From: Amphibalanus amphitrite | Lineage: Eukaryota > Arthropoda > Thecostraca > Balanomorpha > Balanidae | DNA length: 64,000 nucleotides | Assembly (NCBI RefSeq): GCF_019059575.1 | Contig: NW_024882024.1 | Span: 390,812 to 454,811 of the forward strand | Reading direction: 5' to 3' | Part shown: positions 52,335 to 62,675 of the stretch, piece by piece | How positions within the stretch are numbered: position 1 is the stretch's first letter | Layout of the letters: each line of letters starts with the position of its first letter | Made by a program: the position numbers and the translations under genes | Notes under the pieces: model-generated | Databases searched by the model: none | What the model was told of the DNA's origin: nothing | The model's input: only the letters and a program-made list of their open reading frames with translations

Positions 52335-52572
52335 CAGGGGCGTCGACGCGTAAGGAAAACTGGTCCGACTTTTTCTCGGGGGGCCCCCACCGGTGGGGGC
52401 CCCCAGGTGTCGAGGCGCAGCAGGGCCCCCGCGGTCTCTAGCAGGGCCCCCCGAGCCGCAGTAGGGCCCCCGCGGTCTGCAGCAGGGGCCCCCGCGAGCC
52501 ACAGCAGGGCACCGCCTAGTCGAAAAAGTGGTCCGACTAGTCGGAAAAGTCGGACCGGTGTCGACGCCCCTG
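52335..52572. mobile_element. hAT-like MITE (238 bp)
   Basis: Ends are a perfect 13-bp inverted repeat, CAGGGGCGTCGAC (52,335-52,347; inverse at 52,560-52,572), and similarity continues inward (GGTCCGACTTTTTC type). The duplication TGTACCAG flanks both sides (52,327-52,334 and 52,573-52,580). Inside is a strong GGGGGCCCCC-rich palindrome (about 52,377-52,407) and repeats of GCAGGGCCCCCG. Confidence 0.93.
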
Positions 52573-52580
52573 TGTACCAG

Positions 52581-53813
52581 TACCTATGCCGATTACGGCG
52601 ACGGATTACGGCTCGCCGGGCGCCTTGGCAAAGTTCAAACGCGAGTTGCGGAGCTCTGCGGAGTCGATTCATTTTCGGTGACTCCGACACCAATTTCAAA
52701 AAACCAACTCCGACATCGATTCCGGGCAGAATTGTCGACTCCGGACTCCGACTCCATCTCGATGATCCCTGCCGTCGAATGACGATTCGTCATTCATTGA
52801 CGAATCGTCATGACACTTTTTGTTCCAGTTTGAAGTTCATTGCCTCTCTCATTCCGAAAACAACGAGAGAAATTACTATTAAGTGTTACATTCAAATTTC
52901 AACAACCTTTTCAGTTTTCAAGCATTTTCAGACATTTTTCAGACAGTTGAGAATGTTTGGTGTACAAATATGTCTGGCGGATGACCACCTATTTGCTCAC
53001 GCTTGCTGTCTGTGACATTTGTCTGAAGTTTCAATTTTTTGAAATATTTTTAAAATCACGCTGTTTTTGCAGTGAGAACACGGTTTAAAATAGTTTTTGA
53101 TTTATTTAATGTACTTTGATTTGAAAATTTAAAATCTAACTTTCCAATTCAGCAAAACTTACTCGAAGAAGTCACGTGATAAACCAGCTTGGGGTAGGTA
53201 TGGCATTATTTGTTTGGTAGCGAACTGTACGCACTTGATGTGAAATCGAGGCAGATGAGTGTTGTAAATATTATTCAGAGGTAGAGAGGAGGGGATGGGG
53301 TGTGTGTGGGGTGTGTGTGTGTTTTGTAGTACCCGTGGGTGTGTGATTGGCATTGACTAGGACACTGTGGTCAGTGGTGTATCAGGAAATTAATCATTTG
53401 AAATAATTTGAATCTTTACTTTAATTTCGCCATAGCATTAAAACAAACTATAGCCATTGGTATTCGGTGGCAAATTTGTTTGTTGTAGTACAAGTACCTA
53501 AGTTGAAGTAAACCCTAGTCATCGATAAAAGTGCATAGGTAGGTACCCCGCAACAAGCAATGCATAACACCACTGTCAATCATTTGGTACAACGAAGACC
53601 ATCTTTGATATAGAAGGTACGGTCACTCCCCTGCCGACTAATCCAAATCAGAGACATCCTGAGTGACGTCCCCCTGATGCTCGCAAGGGGTACTCCATTC
53701 CTTTCCAACATGAAAATGACTATTTTCATTTGAAGATCATTGATGGCACTCTACAAATACCGCCCAACCATTGATGTCAATGGAAAGCCCAACTAATTTT
53801 ATCATTCTAGCGA
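52581..53813. other. Gene-free AT-rich stretch with a GACTCC repeat copy
   Basis: The second copy of the dispersed GACTCC family lies at 52,640-52,765, sharing TTTCAAAAAACCAACTCC with the copy near 19,971. Otherwise nothing is recognised. Confidence 0.6.
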
Positions 53814-53878
53814 CAAAAAAGCAGTGGCGGCGGATTCGATTTTGGCGTGGGGGGGCAAGATCCCAGTCGAGATGATGT

Positions 53879-54121
53879 CATAGGCGGATCCAGAAAGGCG
53901 TTTTCGACGCTGTAAGGGACATACCCCAAAAAAAGTGTCCAAAATCCAAAAACTCCTCGGATTTCGATTCCTTACGGACTTACTGCTGAACAGCAAAAAA
54001 AAAAAATCCTGATAAAAGTGTTATTATAAGGAAACATATTTGTCTATTTCGGGCGATGCAGGGGCCAGGGGAGGGGGAGTAAATATTTGCTTTAAATGCT
54101 CGCTCCCTGAATCCGCCAGTG
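53879..54121. mobile_element. Nested MITE 1 (243 bp)
   Basis: The left end CATAGGCGGATCCAG and the inverse of the right end, CACTGGCGGATTCAG, agree at 12 of 15 bases. Flanks GATGATGT (53,871-53,878) and GACGATGT (54,122-54,129) differ at one base. The imperfections suggest an older insertion. Confidence 0.68.
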
Positions 54122-55033
54122 GACGATGTAACGCTTTTCGTATTGCTGTATTAGAAAAAAGCTCCAATGGGAAAAATTGTGCCATAACCCGATCGCATAT
54201 CAGATGTTGAAGAACGGTGCCAAACCTTTTGAAGTAGGCGCGCGCTATTCTTTGCAATGAGGTAGCTCGTTACCATTTCCTCTGTTCATTTTACGTTCGA
54301 TTTCCATTTAACCTTCCTTTAAAAAGTATTTCTGAGACAGATATCAACTGAAACTAGCTCACAGCGGGAGGAGACCGCTCAAACATTCAAAGACAGTCGG
54401 TCGCATCTAAACATATTGGGACAGCGATCCGCCAGAAACCCTCCCCAAAGCAGTAGTTCACCAAATAAGCTCACCGAGACGGGCTGTCTCGATGGGTTTA
54501 TACAGTAAGCCTACAGCAAGGCTTAACTAAGGCCCAAACGCTCGTCAAGCTGGGAACGGAGGGTGAGGGAGCGCGGCGGCGGGCTGAGGTGAAGGAACGG
54601 TGGACTGGAACGGGAATCCAGAAGCTCTGGGCGGGGCGTTTCTTTATTAGGGCTTTAGGGTGTGCTGACTGCGGTGAGGTCCAAATTATCACACCAAATT
54701 TTGCCACGACATCTACCGGTTCAGGCACTCGAGAATCAGTGGCCAGTGATATCTGCAAAGACGAAGCATTTCCAACCCAGCTTCAGCCTGGTGTCAGGGC
54801 GCCTCAGGTGGCTTTAATTACAGTTGCACATACCAAACGACCTTAGTGCAGCCAGTCTGTGGCCGAAACCATTCGGAACAGACTTCAACGAAATGTGAGA
54901 CAAGGTTAGTGCTATCGTTAAGTGCCATTATAGACTTGGGCCCCGTTGGCTTGACCCACTGGAAGGTGGTAGCTATCCGACGCTGCGGGGCATACTCATT
55001 TTTCCAAAATGCCTTAGATTTTGCTTTCGTGTT

Positions 55034-55185
55034 CATAGGCGGCGGAACGGGGAGGGCACCGGGGCACCGTGCCCCCTTTGATTTTGGCATTTTAACGTTA
55101 GCCCTATGGGCGTTGCATGGAAAGAATGGGACCAAAAGTCGGCAGTGCCCCCCCCCCCCTAATTGAAGGTGTTCCGCCGCTACTG
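55034..55185. mobile_element. Nested MITE 2 (152 bp)
   Basis: The left end CATAGGCGGCGGAAC and the inverse of the right end, CAGTAGCGGCGGAAC, agree at 13 of 15 bases. A perfect 8-bp duplication TTCGTGTT flanks it (55,026-55,033 and 55,186-55,193). The centre is G/C-run rich. Its ends resemble those of the 594-bp element near 6,617 (..GGCGCGGGAAC). Confidence 0.88.
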
Positions 55186-55547
55186 TTCGTGTTTGATGCT
55201 CTTTATTCTATAGCCAGCCTTTAGACAGAGGGGGGGAGGGGGGCACTAATGATCAGTGCCCTAACCCTCAAAAGTTTCCAACATTAATTTTTACTTTTTT
55301 AATAGTGAAAACTGAAATAAAGCGGATACTGAACTGTGGACATCCAGTTTTAACACTGGCCCCACACAAGCCTCCGAATGCCCAAAGCAGATCTATGATG
55401 ACTGGCCTTTGGGTGCCATACCATACCATGCATTGGTCAATGTGGTCAATGCGTACAACCGTGGCTTATTATGAGCGCTCATCAGTCCTAACTACCCGCA
55501 AGCGAATGGCTAGCCCTTCCGTCTCCGCTCGCTTGCGATTTGGCATT

Positions 55548-56167
55548 TATGTAGGTACAAAATAGCGGCAAACGACCACTGAAGGTATGAGTTGCGTCTC
55601 TTGCACACTTAAAATATCTCTAAATCGAATCTAAAAAGACAAAAAATGATATAAAGCGGAAATGGTTAGCATTTACACATATTCAAAAGGCACCGTTGGA
55701 CAAACTGTAGGAGCGCATAGCTGCAATATCAGGTTATGGAAATTTTCCCCATGTTTAGGGCACAAATTATGGAGGGGCAAGAATATACGTTTGCCCCTCC
55801 TCCAAAAGTTTGTTAGGGGACGATGCCTCCTCTGCCACCCCGTATCTGTCGCCCCTGTAAGCGGTCACTGAAGGCCTGGGTTGCCGCTGCGTCACGTTGA
55901 CGCTTATAATGCCTCCAAAACTAGGTTGAAGAGAGGAAAACTTCAATTGAACGCGAACGCTTGCCATTTAAGAAAGGCAACGTATGAATGTATATGGGCA
56001 TCTGGTTACATCTTCAGATGATCGAACAGAATAATCAGGTATATGGTTTCTTGTCTAAGCTTTGTCACAAATTATGGGGGGGCAAAAAGATACTTTTGCC
56101 CCCCCACGATTTTGCCAGGGGGGGCAGCTGCCCCCCCCCCCCTGCCCCCCCGAATCCGCCGCCCCTG
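55548..56167. repeat. Tandem ~310-bp duplication at the element's right end
   Basis: Copy A (about 55,548-55,857) and copy B (55,858-56,167) align along their length: CACTGAAGG near the start, CACAAATTATGG followed by a G/C-rich hairpin, and a terminal-repeat-like end. Divergence is substantial, so the duplication is old. Confidence 0.75.
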
Positions 56168-56175
56168 CAAAAAAG

Positions 56176-57239
56176 GGCAGCAATATGCTAAGAAATAACT
56201 GGTTTTGAAGATATTGATAAAGACAATTTAAAAACCCTCTGCAGTAGCAGGAAAGCAGAGTAAAAATGCATCAAGCTTCAATTTTTACCATGAAGAAATC
56301 ATTTTTTTCAGTAAGTTTTTTTATGAGATAACGATTCAATAACCAATGTTATTACAATATTTGATACTTTAACCCAATATTTTTATTGTTAGTTACTTTA
56401 ATTTCAAAACAATATTTTCAAAAATGGCAGCTATTGGCAAGTAACTTGGAAGCGATTGTGGCGCACCTGCCATTATTTCAATTTTCCTGGGGGCTGGGGC
56501 CCCCTTAGGATGCCATCAAAACAGGAGTGACATGGGCCTGGGTGCAACATGAAAGGAACTGTAGCCATTAGCTGATGTTATGCAGATGATAAACTAGCTT
56601 TTCTTTTTAACATATTGTAACATTTGATTAGTTATGAGTTCATCATGAGCTATGCAAGGGGGTTATTCTGGTCTATGGGGTACCTACCTAAATTCCTTGC
56701 CTCTCACTCTGGATTTAGCCATCCAGGTTCCATTCCCAGGCAATCCAAGTGGCATTGATGCTGCCTGGCTGCTTCAGCTTGGAACAGCATGAGAATACCA
56801 GTTAGCACTTGGTCCACTGGATACAGTGTTAAACTGTAACCCAAGCCAACCAACCATGAGCTATGCAAAAAGTTTTATAGCAGGTGTTGTTGCATATGCA
56901 TATGGATTTTATAGCAGGTATCACTGGTGCTTCCATCCCTTTGGGAAGTCATTAGATTTCCTGGTAATTGAGACATTTAAACACATTTTGCCTATCAAAT
57001 AGTCTCTAATAAAACAAAATCTAACCTGATCTTACCTCGCCTCCTAACCTACAACCTATAACCTAGTGATGTGCAACTTATAGCAAAACTTGTGTAAATA
57101 TCTCGAGCTGGTGAATCTAGTGTCCTTTCACAAAAGAGTGGCAGCACCTGTGATGCCTGCTAGAATATTTCTGCTTGTTTTATGCTAAGTCCTTACAGTT
57201 TGTTCTTCTACTGAATAATGATAGTGTGTTTATTTTCAG
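56176..57239. other. Gene-free stretch before the receptor exon
   Basis: No coding exon recognised. It ends with the acceptor of the signal-peptide exon, so an upstream non-coding exon or promoter is expected here or to the left, but cannot be placed. Confidence 0.5.
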
Positions 57240-57398
57240 GCTTTTGATATGTCATCACTGAAGAACAGCAGAATGCCAATACCTGCCAATAAGTCAAGAT
57301 AATCAATTGCTTTGTGAATGGCATACTGTTTGCCATGGCCTTACATTTCATTAACACCATAGTCATCTCATCATTGCTGCTTGCTGGCACCTGCTATG
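57240..57398 (+). CDS. babo: Activin/TGF-beta type I receptor, signal-peptide exon (CDS from 57,335)
   Basis: The acceptor TTTATTTTCAG ends at 57,239. The ATG at 57,335 begins a 21-residue hydrophobic signal peptide (MALHFINTIVISSLLLAG, then TCY), and the exon closes at G|GTAAGAG (57,398/57,399) in phase 1. The upstream bases are 5' UTR: a TAA at 57,290 precedes the ATG in frame, with no other in-frame ATG between. A 17-codon upstream ORF starts at 57,249 and stops at 57,302. A second short one starts at ATG 57,318 and overlaps the main start in another frame. The identification depends on the next two exons, whose frame and phase follow exactly. Confidence 0.82.
57249..57302 (+). promoter_or_regulatory. 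Upstream ORF in the receptor 5' UTR
   Basis: A 17-codon frame (MSSLKNSRMPIPANKSR, stop TAA) lies fully in the presumed 5' UTR, 32 bp before the main ATG. A second upstream ATG at 57,318 overlaps the main start out of frame. Such arrangements commonly lower translation; this is inference. Confidence 0.45.
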
Positions 57399-58549
57399 GT
57401 AAGAGTAATTTTCTGTCTATGTGTGTCCTGTTTAAGGCTACATGAAAGGGGAGGTTTTCTGTTAGCTTAGGGTTCAGTCAGTCTGCAAAACGTGACATGT
57501 GCATGCCTGAGGTGTGCCCAGTCTGATGGGAGTGCATTCCTGGCAAGCAGGAGTGCATGCCTGTGCCATAATTTGAATGCCTGACACATGGCGTTTCAAG
57601 TTCAAGCTTACATGCCTTGCACAAGCACAGCAAGGTGGACTTTATTTTTAATATTCATTTGGGTAACAGTTTTTGTAGCCAATAACAAAGTTGGCATTAA
57701 GTTGGGGATTAGGGAACTACTTTTAGGGACTACATTAGGACATAGGGACAGAGGCATCATGTTGTTGGTAAATACTGGCCAAGAACAACTGGTGGAACAC
57801 GTGCTGGTTGACCTGAACTGGCCCACAGCCGACCTTCCCCAAATGCACGCATAGCATTATCAAACAAAACTCAAACAACCGAGTTACGCCATTCGACAGA
57901 GGCTCCTCTGCCCGTCACCTGTATAATATAAGCTGCACTGAAATACCGGAATTCGTGGTAATGTCCACACTAGTGAACTGTCGCACATTTGATCCCAAAG
58001 AACAGCGCGTCGCTGACACAAATGTGTGGTAGTTGGGCCACTTAAACAACGTCCGTCCACAAATTTGGTGTTTGTTTCATTAGCAAGCTTCGAGTAGGAG
58101 CTCTCCAGGCATATACGGCCTGATTTGTCATGGCACTCTTGCGAGCCTGGGCCTTGCACGCCTGTTATTTGAAATGCACGCCTGAGTGAGGCTAGCGGAT
58201 GCCGCGTGCACGCCCGAGATCTCATCAAAAGTCACGTTTTTCAGTCTGGGCGTTTACCACTTTCAGGGGCTGAAAAAGTTGGCTCCTATCTTGTTAGGTA
58301 CAATAACCCTGATATCTCATCTGATTGAATAGAAATACTAGTTAGAACACACCTCGATATATTTCTTTTTATCCAATTTCCAATGAAGGTGCAAGGCTGG
58401 GAGGGATTTATTACTTTGTGGGCTTTCGATCCTTTCAGATAAAATATTTACAGTGTTCCAGTGCGGCCCACCACCTACAACTGGCCTGCTGCATGTATAG
58501 TTATGTCGGTGGCCACTCACTGACCATCTGTCCTGTCTTCCTGCCGCAG
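57399..58549. other. Receptor intron after the signal-peptide exon
   Basis: The intron is 1.15 kb and two thirds of it is a candidate inverted-repeat element (57,479-58,248). An 88-codon open stretch at 57,588-57,854 (+) lies inside that element and resembles nothing I know. Confidence 0.7.
57479..58248. mobile_element. Candidate inverted-repeat element, no clear duplication
   Basis: CAGTCTGCAAAACGTGAC (57,479-57,496) and the inverse of 58,231-58,248 (CAGACTGAAAAACGTGAC) agree at 16 of 18 bases. Inside each end are several GCAYGCCTG motifs, all in the same orientation. The flanks GGTTCAGT and GGCGTTTA do not form a target duplication, which leaves the borders uncertain. Confidence 0.45.
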
Positions 58550-58673
58550 GTCTCATATGCGAGTGCAGCGAGTGTCATGGTTCTCAGAATGGCACCTGCG
58601 AGACGGACGGCATGTGCTTCACCTCAGTGGAGCGCAAAAACCCCCAGTCGCAAGATATCACCAAAAAGTACAA
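58550..58673 (+). CDS. babo: Activin/TGF-beta type I receptor, first ectodomain exon
   Basis: The acceptor is CTGCCGCAG at 58,541-58,549 and the donor AA|GTTAGT is at 58,673/58,674. In the frame set by the signal-peptide exon it encodes GLICECSECHGSQNGTCETD followed by GMCFTSVERK. The CxCxxC opening, an N-glycosylation site (NGT) and TCETDGMCF are hallmarks of the three-finger ectodomain. TCETDG matches the ALK4/5/baboon branch (activin/TGF-beta), not the BMP branch, whose members read TCETRPGG. This part of the domain contacts ligand outside the cell. Confidence 0.93.
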
Positions 58674-61057
58674 GTTAGTATCAATTGTCTGTTTTGGCAA
58701 CATGCTATTGGGCTAGTTCTGCCATGGTGAAGTTTCAATGTGTTGTATGTATAAGCACTAATGGTAGTATAGGTCCACTCTGTCTAGCATTTATCAGCTG
58801 GTGGCTATACATTTTGCACAATTTCCATTATTTGGAAAGCTGGTATTGTCAATGGACTTCTTTTCTTGCATTCCTAACTCCTTTTCTGAGCATATTACGG
58901 TGTTCCATCAGTTGATTTATATTTTTGCCGGACTATCGTGCATTTTGTCAGGAACGTTATGTATACGATAAAAGGCTTGTCACGCATAAGTTACTGCTGA
59001 CCGGCCTATGCAGTTTGATTTTTAGCCCTTTGCGTGTTGTGAAAAGCACAACGATGATGTACACTTGTACAGCCCTCTGCAAACTGCGTGGTAGGTATTC
59101 TTTTTTCGACAAAATGAGAATAACGCGAATACTATGCTATCGGTCATTCGGAAATCGTAACAGCAAGACGCGCTAGACCCCGCCCCTTAGATTGGCATCA
59201 TCACCGTATCCATTTTTCATCTAGTTCGGCAATTAAACCCGAAAGTTTATATTTGCCCCCAAAACAAACTTTTGCATTTTGTCGCCACACAAGGCGTAAA
59301 CTTTGTTTATTGATAAACCTAATCGAAGGAGTGGAGCATGGCGCATCTATTTGCAGTGAGTTCCGACCGACTGATAACATAACCTTTGAGTTATTATCGG
59401 TTTTGTCGAAAAAGGAATACCTACCACGCAGTCTGCAGAGGGCTGTACCTATTAGCTTAATGACTTCGTTAGCTCCTGTCTGTAACAACTTTCTTCCTTG
59501 TTGTTTCGTTCACTTTGTGTCATAGCGGCTGTCTGCGACTCGGCGTTTGCTGTTGTCTGTATCTGATAGCGGCCCGTCCCGAGTTTCCCGCTAATGTGAG
59601 CCTTTGACACCCATCTCTGAGCAGTCGATTTCGTTTTCCTGTTGCTTGGTTCCAGCGTTCGCCCACGCCCTGTAGTTCTCGATATCTGTCGCGTGTCCAT
59701 CCTATAGTCGATCTCTTTGCTGTTTGCCAGAGGTACATACTTACCTAGCTTCCCATCGCTTAGTCCTTGTGGTGTTTTCCACTGTTCTGGCACAAGCGCT
59801 GATTTCTCCTACATTTAAAAGCTCTGCATGTTTGTTCGCTTTTCGTTCCAGTCCCGTTATGATCGTTTCGATTGTATTTGTAACTGTCGCGTAATATCCT
59901 ATGTTGGGTCCAATTCTAGGGGACTCCCTTTGTTTTCGTGCTGTCAAGAGTGTTCCGCTGGCTTTGCTCGTTGTCATGGTCTGGCCACTCATGGTATGCG
60001 ACTGGACCGTCTAACGTAGCGTTTCTAACCGTACTTTCGTCCGCTCTGCGGTCACCAAGGCTGAAACAGACTCTTTCCGTAGTTAGAAAATCGCATGCAA
60101 GAGCCTATTCAAATACAAATATTGTTCGTATTAATCGCTCATGCCAAGGTGCGAGGGATTGATTCTAGCGAGGTTGATATATGTTCATAGGCTCGTGGAT
60201 GCGATTTCCTGACTGCCGATAGCAATCACAGCACTCCGCCGGCCCAATGGTCGAGACGGCACGGCGAGGACGCCACTGAGAGGGCTTGTAATCACATTAT
60301 CATCTAAAGTCGTTGGCAGTCTCCGCTCGTGTGAGTGCCGCCCGTGGCGGTGCCTCGGCTACTGATCCCTGGGGCGGGCTGGTGAGGAAGCCCCACTCGG
60401 CACTGCACGTGTGCTGGACAAAGGGTAAAACTCAGAGACTCTTCCTAAGGAGGACCCCTGAGATATTGCCCGATCGGTTTTCTCTTTTTTTGTCATATAT
60501 CGGTAGTCCACTCGATGCGATCTCTTCAGTGAGAAGGAACTGGGATAAAGTCCTCTTCAATACCGCCGTGAAGACCATATAAAGTTCCCTGATAAACAGC
60601 TGATGCGATAGCTCTAGATTCCAAGATGTTCCGTTTCCATAGAAGCTTAGAGTACCCAAGGCTTAGGATATTGAGCGGAAAGATGAGAGGTAACTGGCTT
60701 GGTTTCTGGTCGCTGCTTTACCTGTGTGGCAACCTGACCCTGAAGCTCCGGCCGTCTACCGCGGGTTCGACTAAGGCTCTTAGGTACCTAGCTGAGCGCA
60801 TCTGCCGACAGAAAACGTACGGGCTCAGGTGAGGGGCTGTCAAATTCGCTCTGGTCTGAACATGGCTGTATGAATGGCCGGTCCGCCGTGAGCTCTGTGC
60901 CTGGTATCCTCTGCCTGTCGAACTGAGTTGACTGATCGTCCATCTGGCTGCCTGTTTGTCAGCATGCCTGCCTGCACCCCGTGTGTGTGCGTGTGACTGT
61001 TCTAACAGCCGCCGGCGGCGCCGCTGGCCACCCGTCTAACGCTGCCCCTGCCGCTAG
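58674..61057. other. Receptor intron carrying a TA-flanked MITE
   Basis: This 2.38-kb intron separates the two ectodomain exons. In insects, baboon makes isoforms from mutually exclusive ectodomain exons, so I looked for a second cysteine-box exon and found none I could support. A Cys-rich open stretch at 59,828-60,019 (+) lacks the CC-x4/5-CN box. The only clear feature is the inverted-repeat element at 59,070-59,445. Confidence 0.75.
59070..59445. mobile_element. Tc1/mariner-like MITE (376 bp)
   Basis: Long inverted repeats of 45 bp with two mismatches (59,070-59,114 and 59,401-59,445) begin CAGCCCTCTGCA and end in TTTTTCGACAAAA. A TA dinucleotide flanks each end (59,068-59,069 and 59,446-59,447), the Tc1/mariner target. 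No transposase is inside. It lies in the intron between the two receptor ectodomain exons. Confidence 0.85.
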
Positions 61058-61212
61058 GTGCCTGTCGCGTGTGATGCTGACGCCGCGCGACAACCCGATC
61101 GTGTGCCACGGCATCGAGCGTAACAATAAGACGTACGCCAGCGCGTGCTGCAACGACGGCGTCCGCTGCAACCTGCGTCTGCAACCGCAGCTGCACGAGG
61201 TTCATACCATAG
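61058..61212 (+). CDS. babo: Activin/TGF-beta type I receptor, second ectodomain exon
   Basis: The acceptor is TGCCGCTAG at 61,049-61,057 and the donor ATAG|GTGGGT is at 61,212/61,213. Joining at AA|G TGC gives KYKCLSRVMLTPRDNPIVCH, and later SACCNDGVRCN, the CC-x4/5-CN box that closes the ectodomain of type I receptors. Together the two exons carry ten cysteines, as expected for the fold, and a second glycosylation site (NNKT). The transmembrane, GS-box and kinase exons were looked for to the window end and not found, so the gene is cut off by the right edge. Phase at the exit is 1. Confidence 0.93.
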
Positions 61213-62346
61213 GTGGGTTCCGTCACGCGCCGCCGCCCGCCCCGCAGCCCACCGCGCCGCGGCCCCTGTGCAGAGATTTGGTGGTTGCGCTCGCGAAATG
61301 CCGAGCCTCATCGAATCCATCACAGATTATGTACTCGTTGACCTCTGTTCCGTTTCGATGGTAATCTGCACAACGATCTCTTGAAGCAGCCCGGTAATCT
61401 CCTGTGTCCCCCGCGGCCTCCAAATCTCTGCACTGCCTCCGCCACGGCTGCCAGCGTTAGCTCCCGGCGGAGTACCTCCCTCCCTGGCCTCCCCTGCAGC
61501 CGTGCCGCGCTGTATGTACAGACCGCCTGTCCTAGAGCTCGTCCCCAGCACTCCGCTGTTTATACTGGGATAAGCATGGATGAGAGCTGACCCCGCCCCT
61601 CCCCCTTGAGCTGTGACCGATGCCTCCCGTGCCGCCGTGGGAGAGGGGCTGACGTCATGGTGACGTCATACGCATGGCCAACACTCGGGGTAGAGGGATG
61701 GGCTATGTGCAGACAGGCCGGGATGCTGTCTTAATATGCCAACCTGAGGACTGAGATGCGCCCAAGGTCTGACATCCCTGCATCAGTATTCATATTTGCA
61801 ATACACAGTATGCAAATTGTAATAGAAATATAGTCCATGAAGATTGAAAATGATAAGACTCTTGTGATAAAGTACCTATTCTCATAGGATGCTTGCATAT
61901 GCAGTCCGCTTGGTTGCCTGGGCCGTCCTTGGCCATCGGAGGACCTGTCTGGCCAGCCATATCGGATGTCATAAACCAACATCGCTGTATTACCGCCGCC
62001 ATTGTGCTGGGTAATGCCGGCGTCGGCCTTGTATTGGACCATTAGCGTTCGGAGCGGGCGCGGGGCGCGGCCGCCGCTGCCGCTCGCGGTGGAGTTACTC
62101 TTACCAGGCTTACCTGGGTGTGGGCATAGAGGGTGTATCTGGGCGCTGGAACGGGGGGGCGGGGGCGCCAAAATTGGGGGCGTCCCCGTGGGCGCCGGAA
62201 ACGGGTTGCTGCCCGAGGGTGCCGGGATGGGGGCGTTTGCCCGTGGGCGTCCGGTCACCGTTTCCCAACGTTAGCGCTCGGTTGAGCGGTGTCGGCTGGG
62301 CCCTGTCCCCAGCCGCCTGGTTACAGCCGCAGTCAGGTAGCGGGCA
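61213..62346. other. Start of the next receptor intron
   Basis: No transmembrane or GS-box exon is seen here. G-rich low-complexity sequence lies at about 62,140-62,260. Confidence 0.55.
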
Positions 62347-62675
62347 CGGGTCGCTGGATTCGATGCCTGTCTGACTGTCTGTGTCTGTGTCTGTGTCGAG
62401 CCGGTGGTCGCTGGATTCGACCACCGGGTAGTCTGTGTCTGTGTCGAGTCGGTGGTCGCTGGATTCGATACCCGTCTGTGTCTGTGTCGAGTCGGTGGTC
62501 GCTGGATTCGATACCCGTCTGTGTCTGTGTCTGTGTCTGTGTCGAGTCGGTGGTCGCTGGATTCGATACCCGTCTGTCTACGTCGGGTCGGTGGTCGCTG
62601 GATTCGATACCTGTCTGTGTCTATGTCGGGCCAGGGGTCGCTGGATTCGATACCTGCCTGCTTGTGTCGACTGTA
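62347..62675. repeat. GTCGCTGGATTCGA minisatellite
   Basis: Seven copies of the core GGTCGCTGGATTCGA are joined by variable (GTCTGT)n linkers and CGAGTCGGT. Total unit length is about 35-57 bp. Frames of SRWSLDSIPVCVCV type arise from it and are artefacts. Confidence 0.9.

Larger units (their letters stand above)
53822..56167. mobile_element. hAT-like TIR element (2.35 kb) hosting nested elements
   Basis: The left end CAGTGGCGGCGGATTCG (53,822-53,838) matches the inverse of the right end (CAGGGGCGGCGGATTCG, ending 56,167) at 16 of 17 bases. CAAAAAAG flanks both sides (53,814-53,821 and 56,168-56,175). Two smaller elements with their own target duplications lie inside (53,879-54,121 and 55,034-55,185). 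The right 620 bp are two diverged tandem copies of one ~310-bp segment, each finishing in a terminal-repeat-like GTCGCCCCTG/GCCGCCCCTG. Frames within are short and I see no recognisable transposase. The low-complexity duplication is less specific than others in this window. Confidence 0.8.

Noticed and set aside
59828-60019. Cys-rich frame as an alternative receptor ectodomain exon.
   Set aside because: It has FDCICNC but no TCETDG or CC-x4/5-CN motif and no suitable splice borders.
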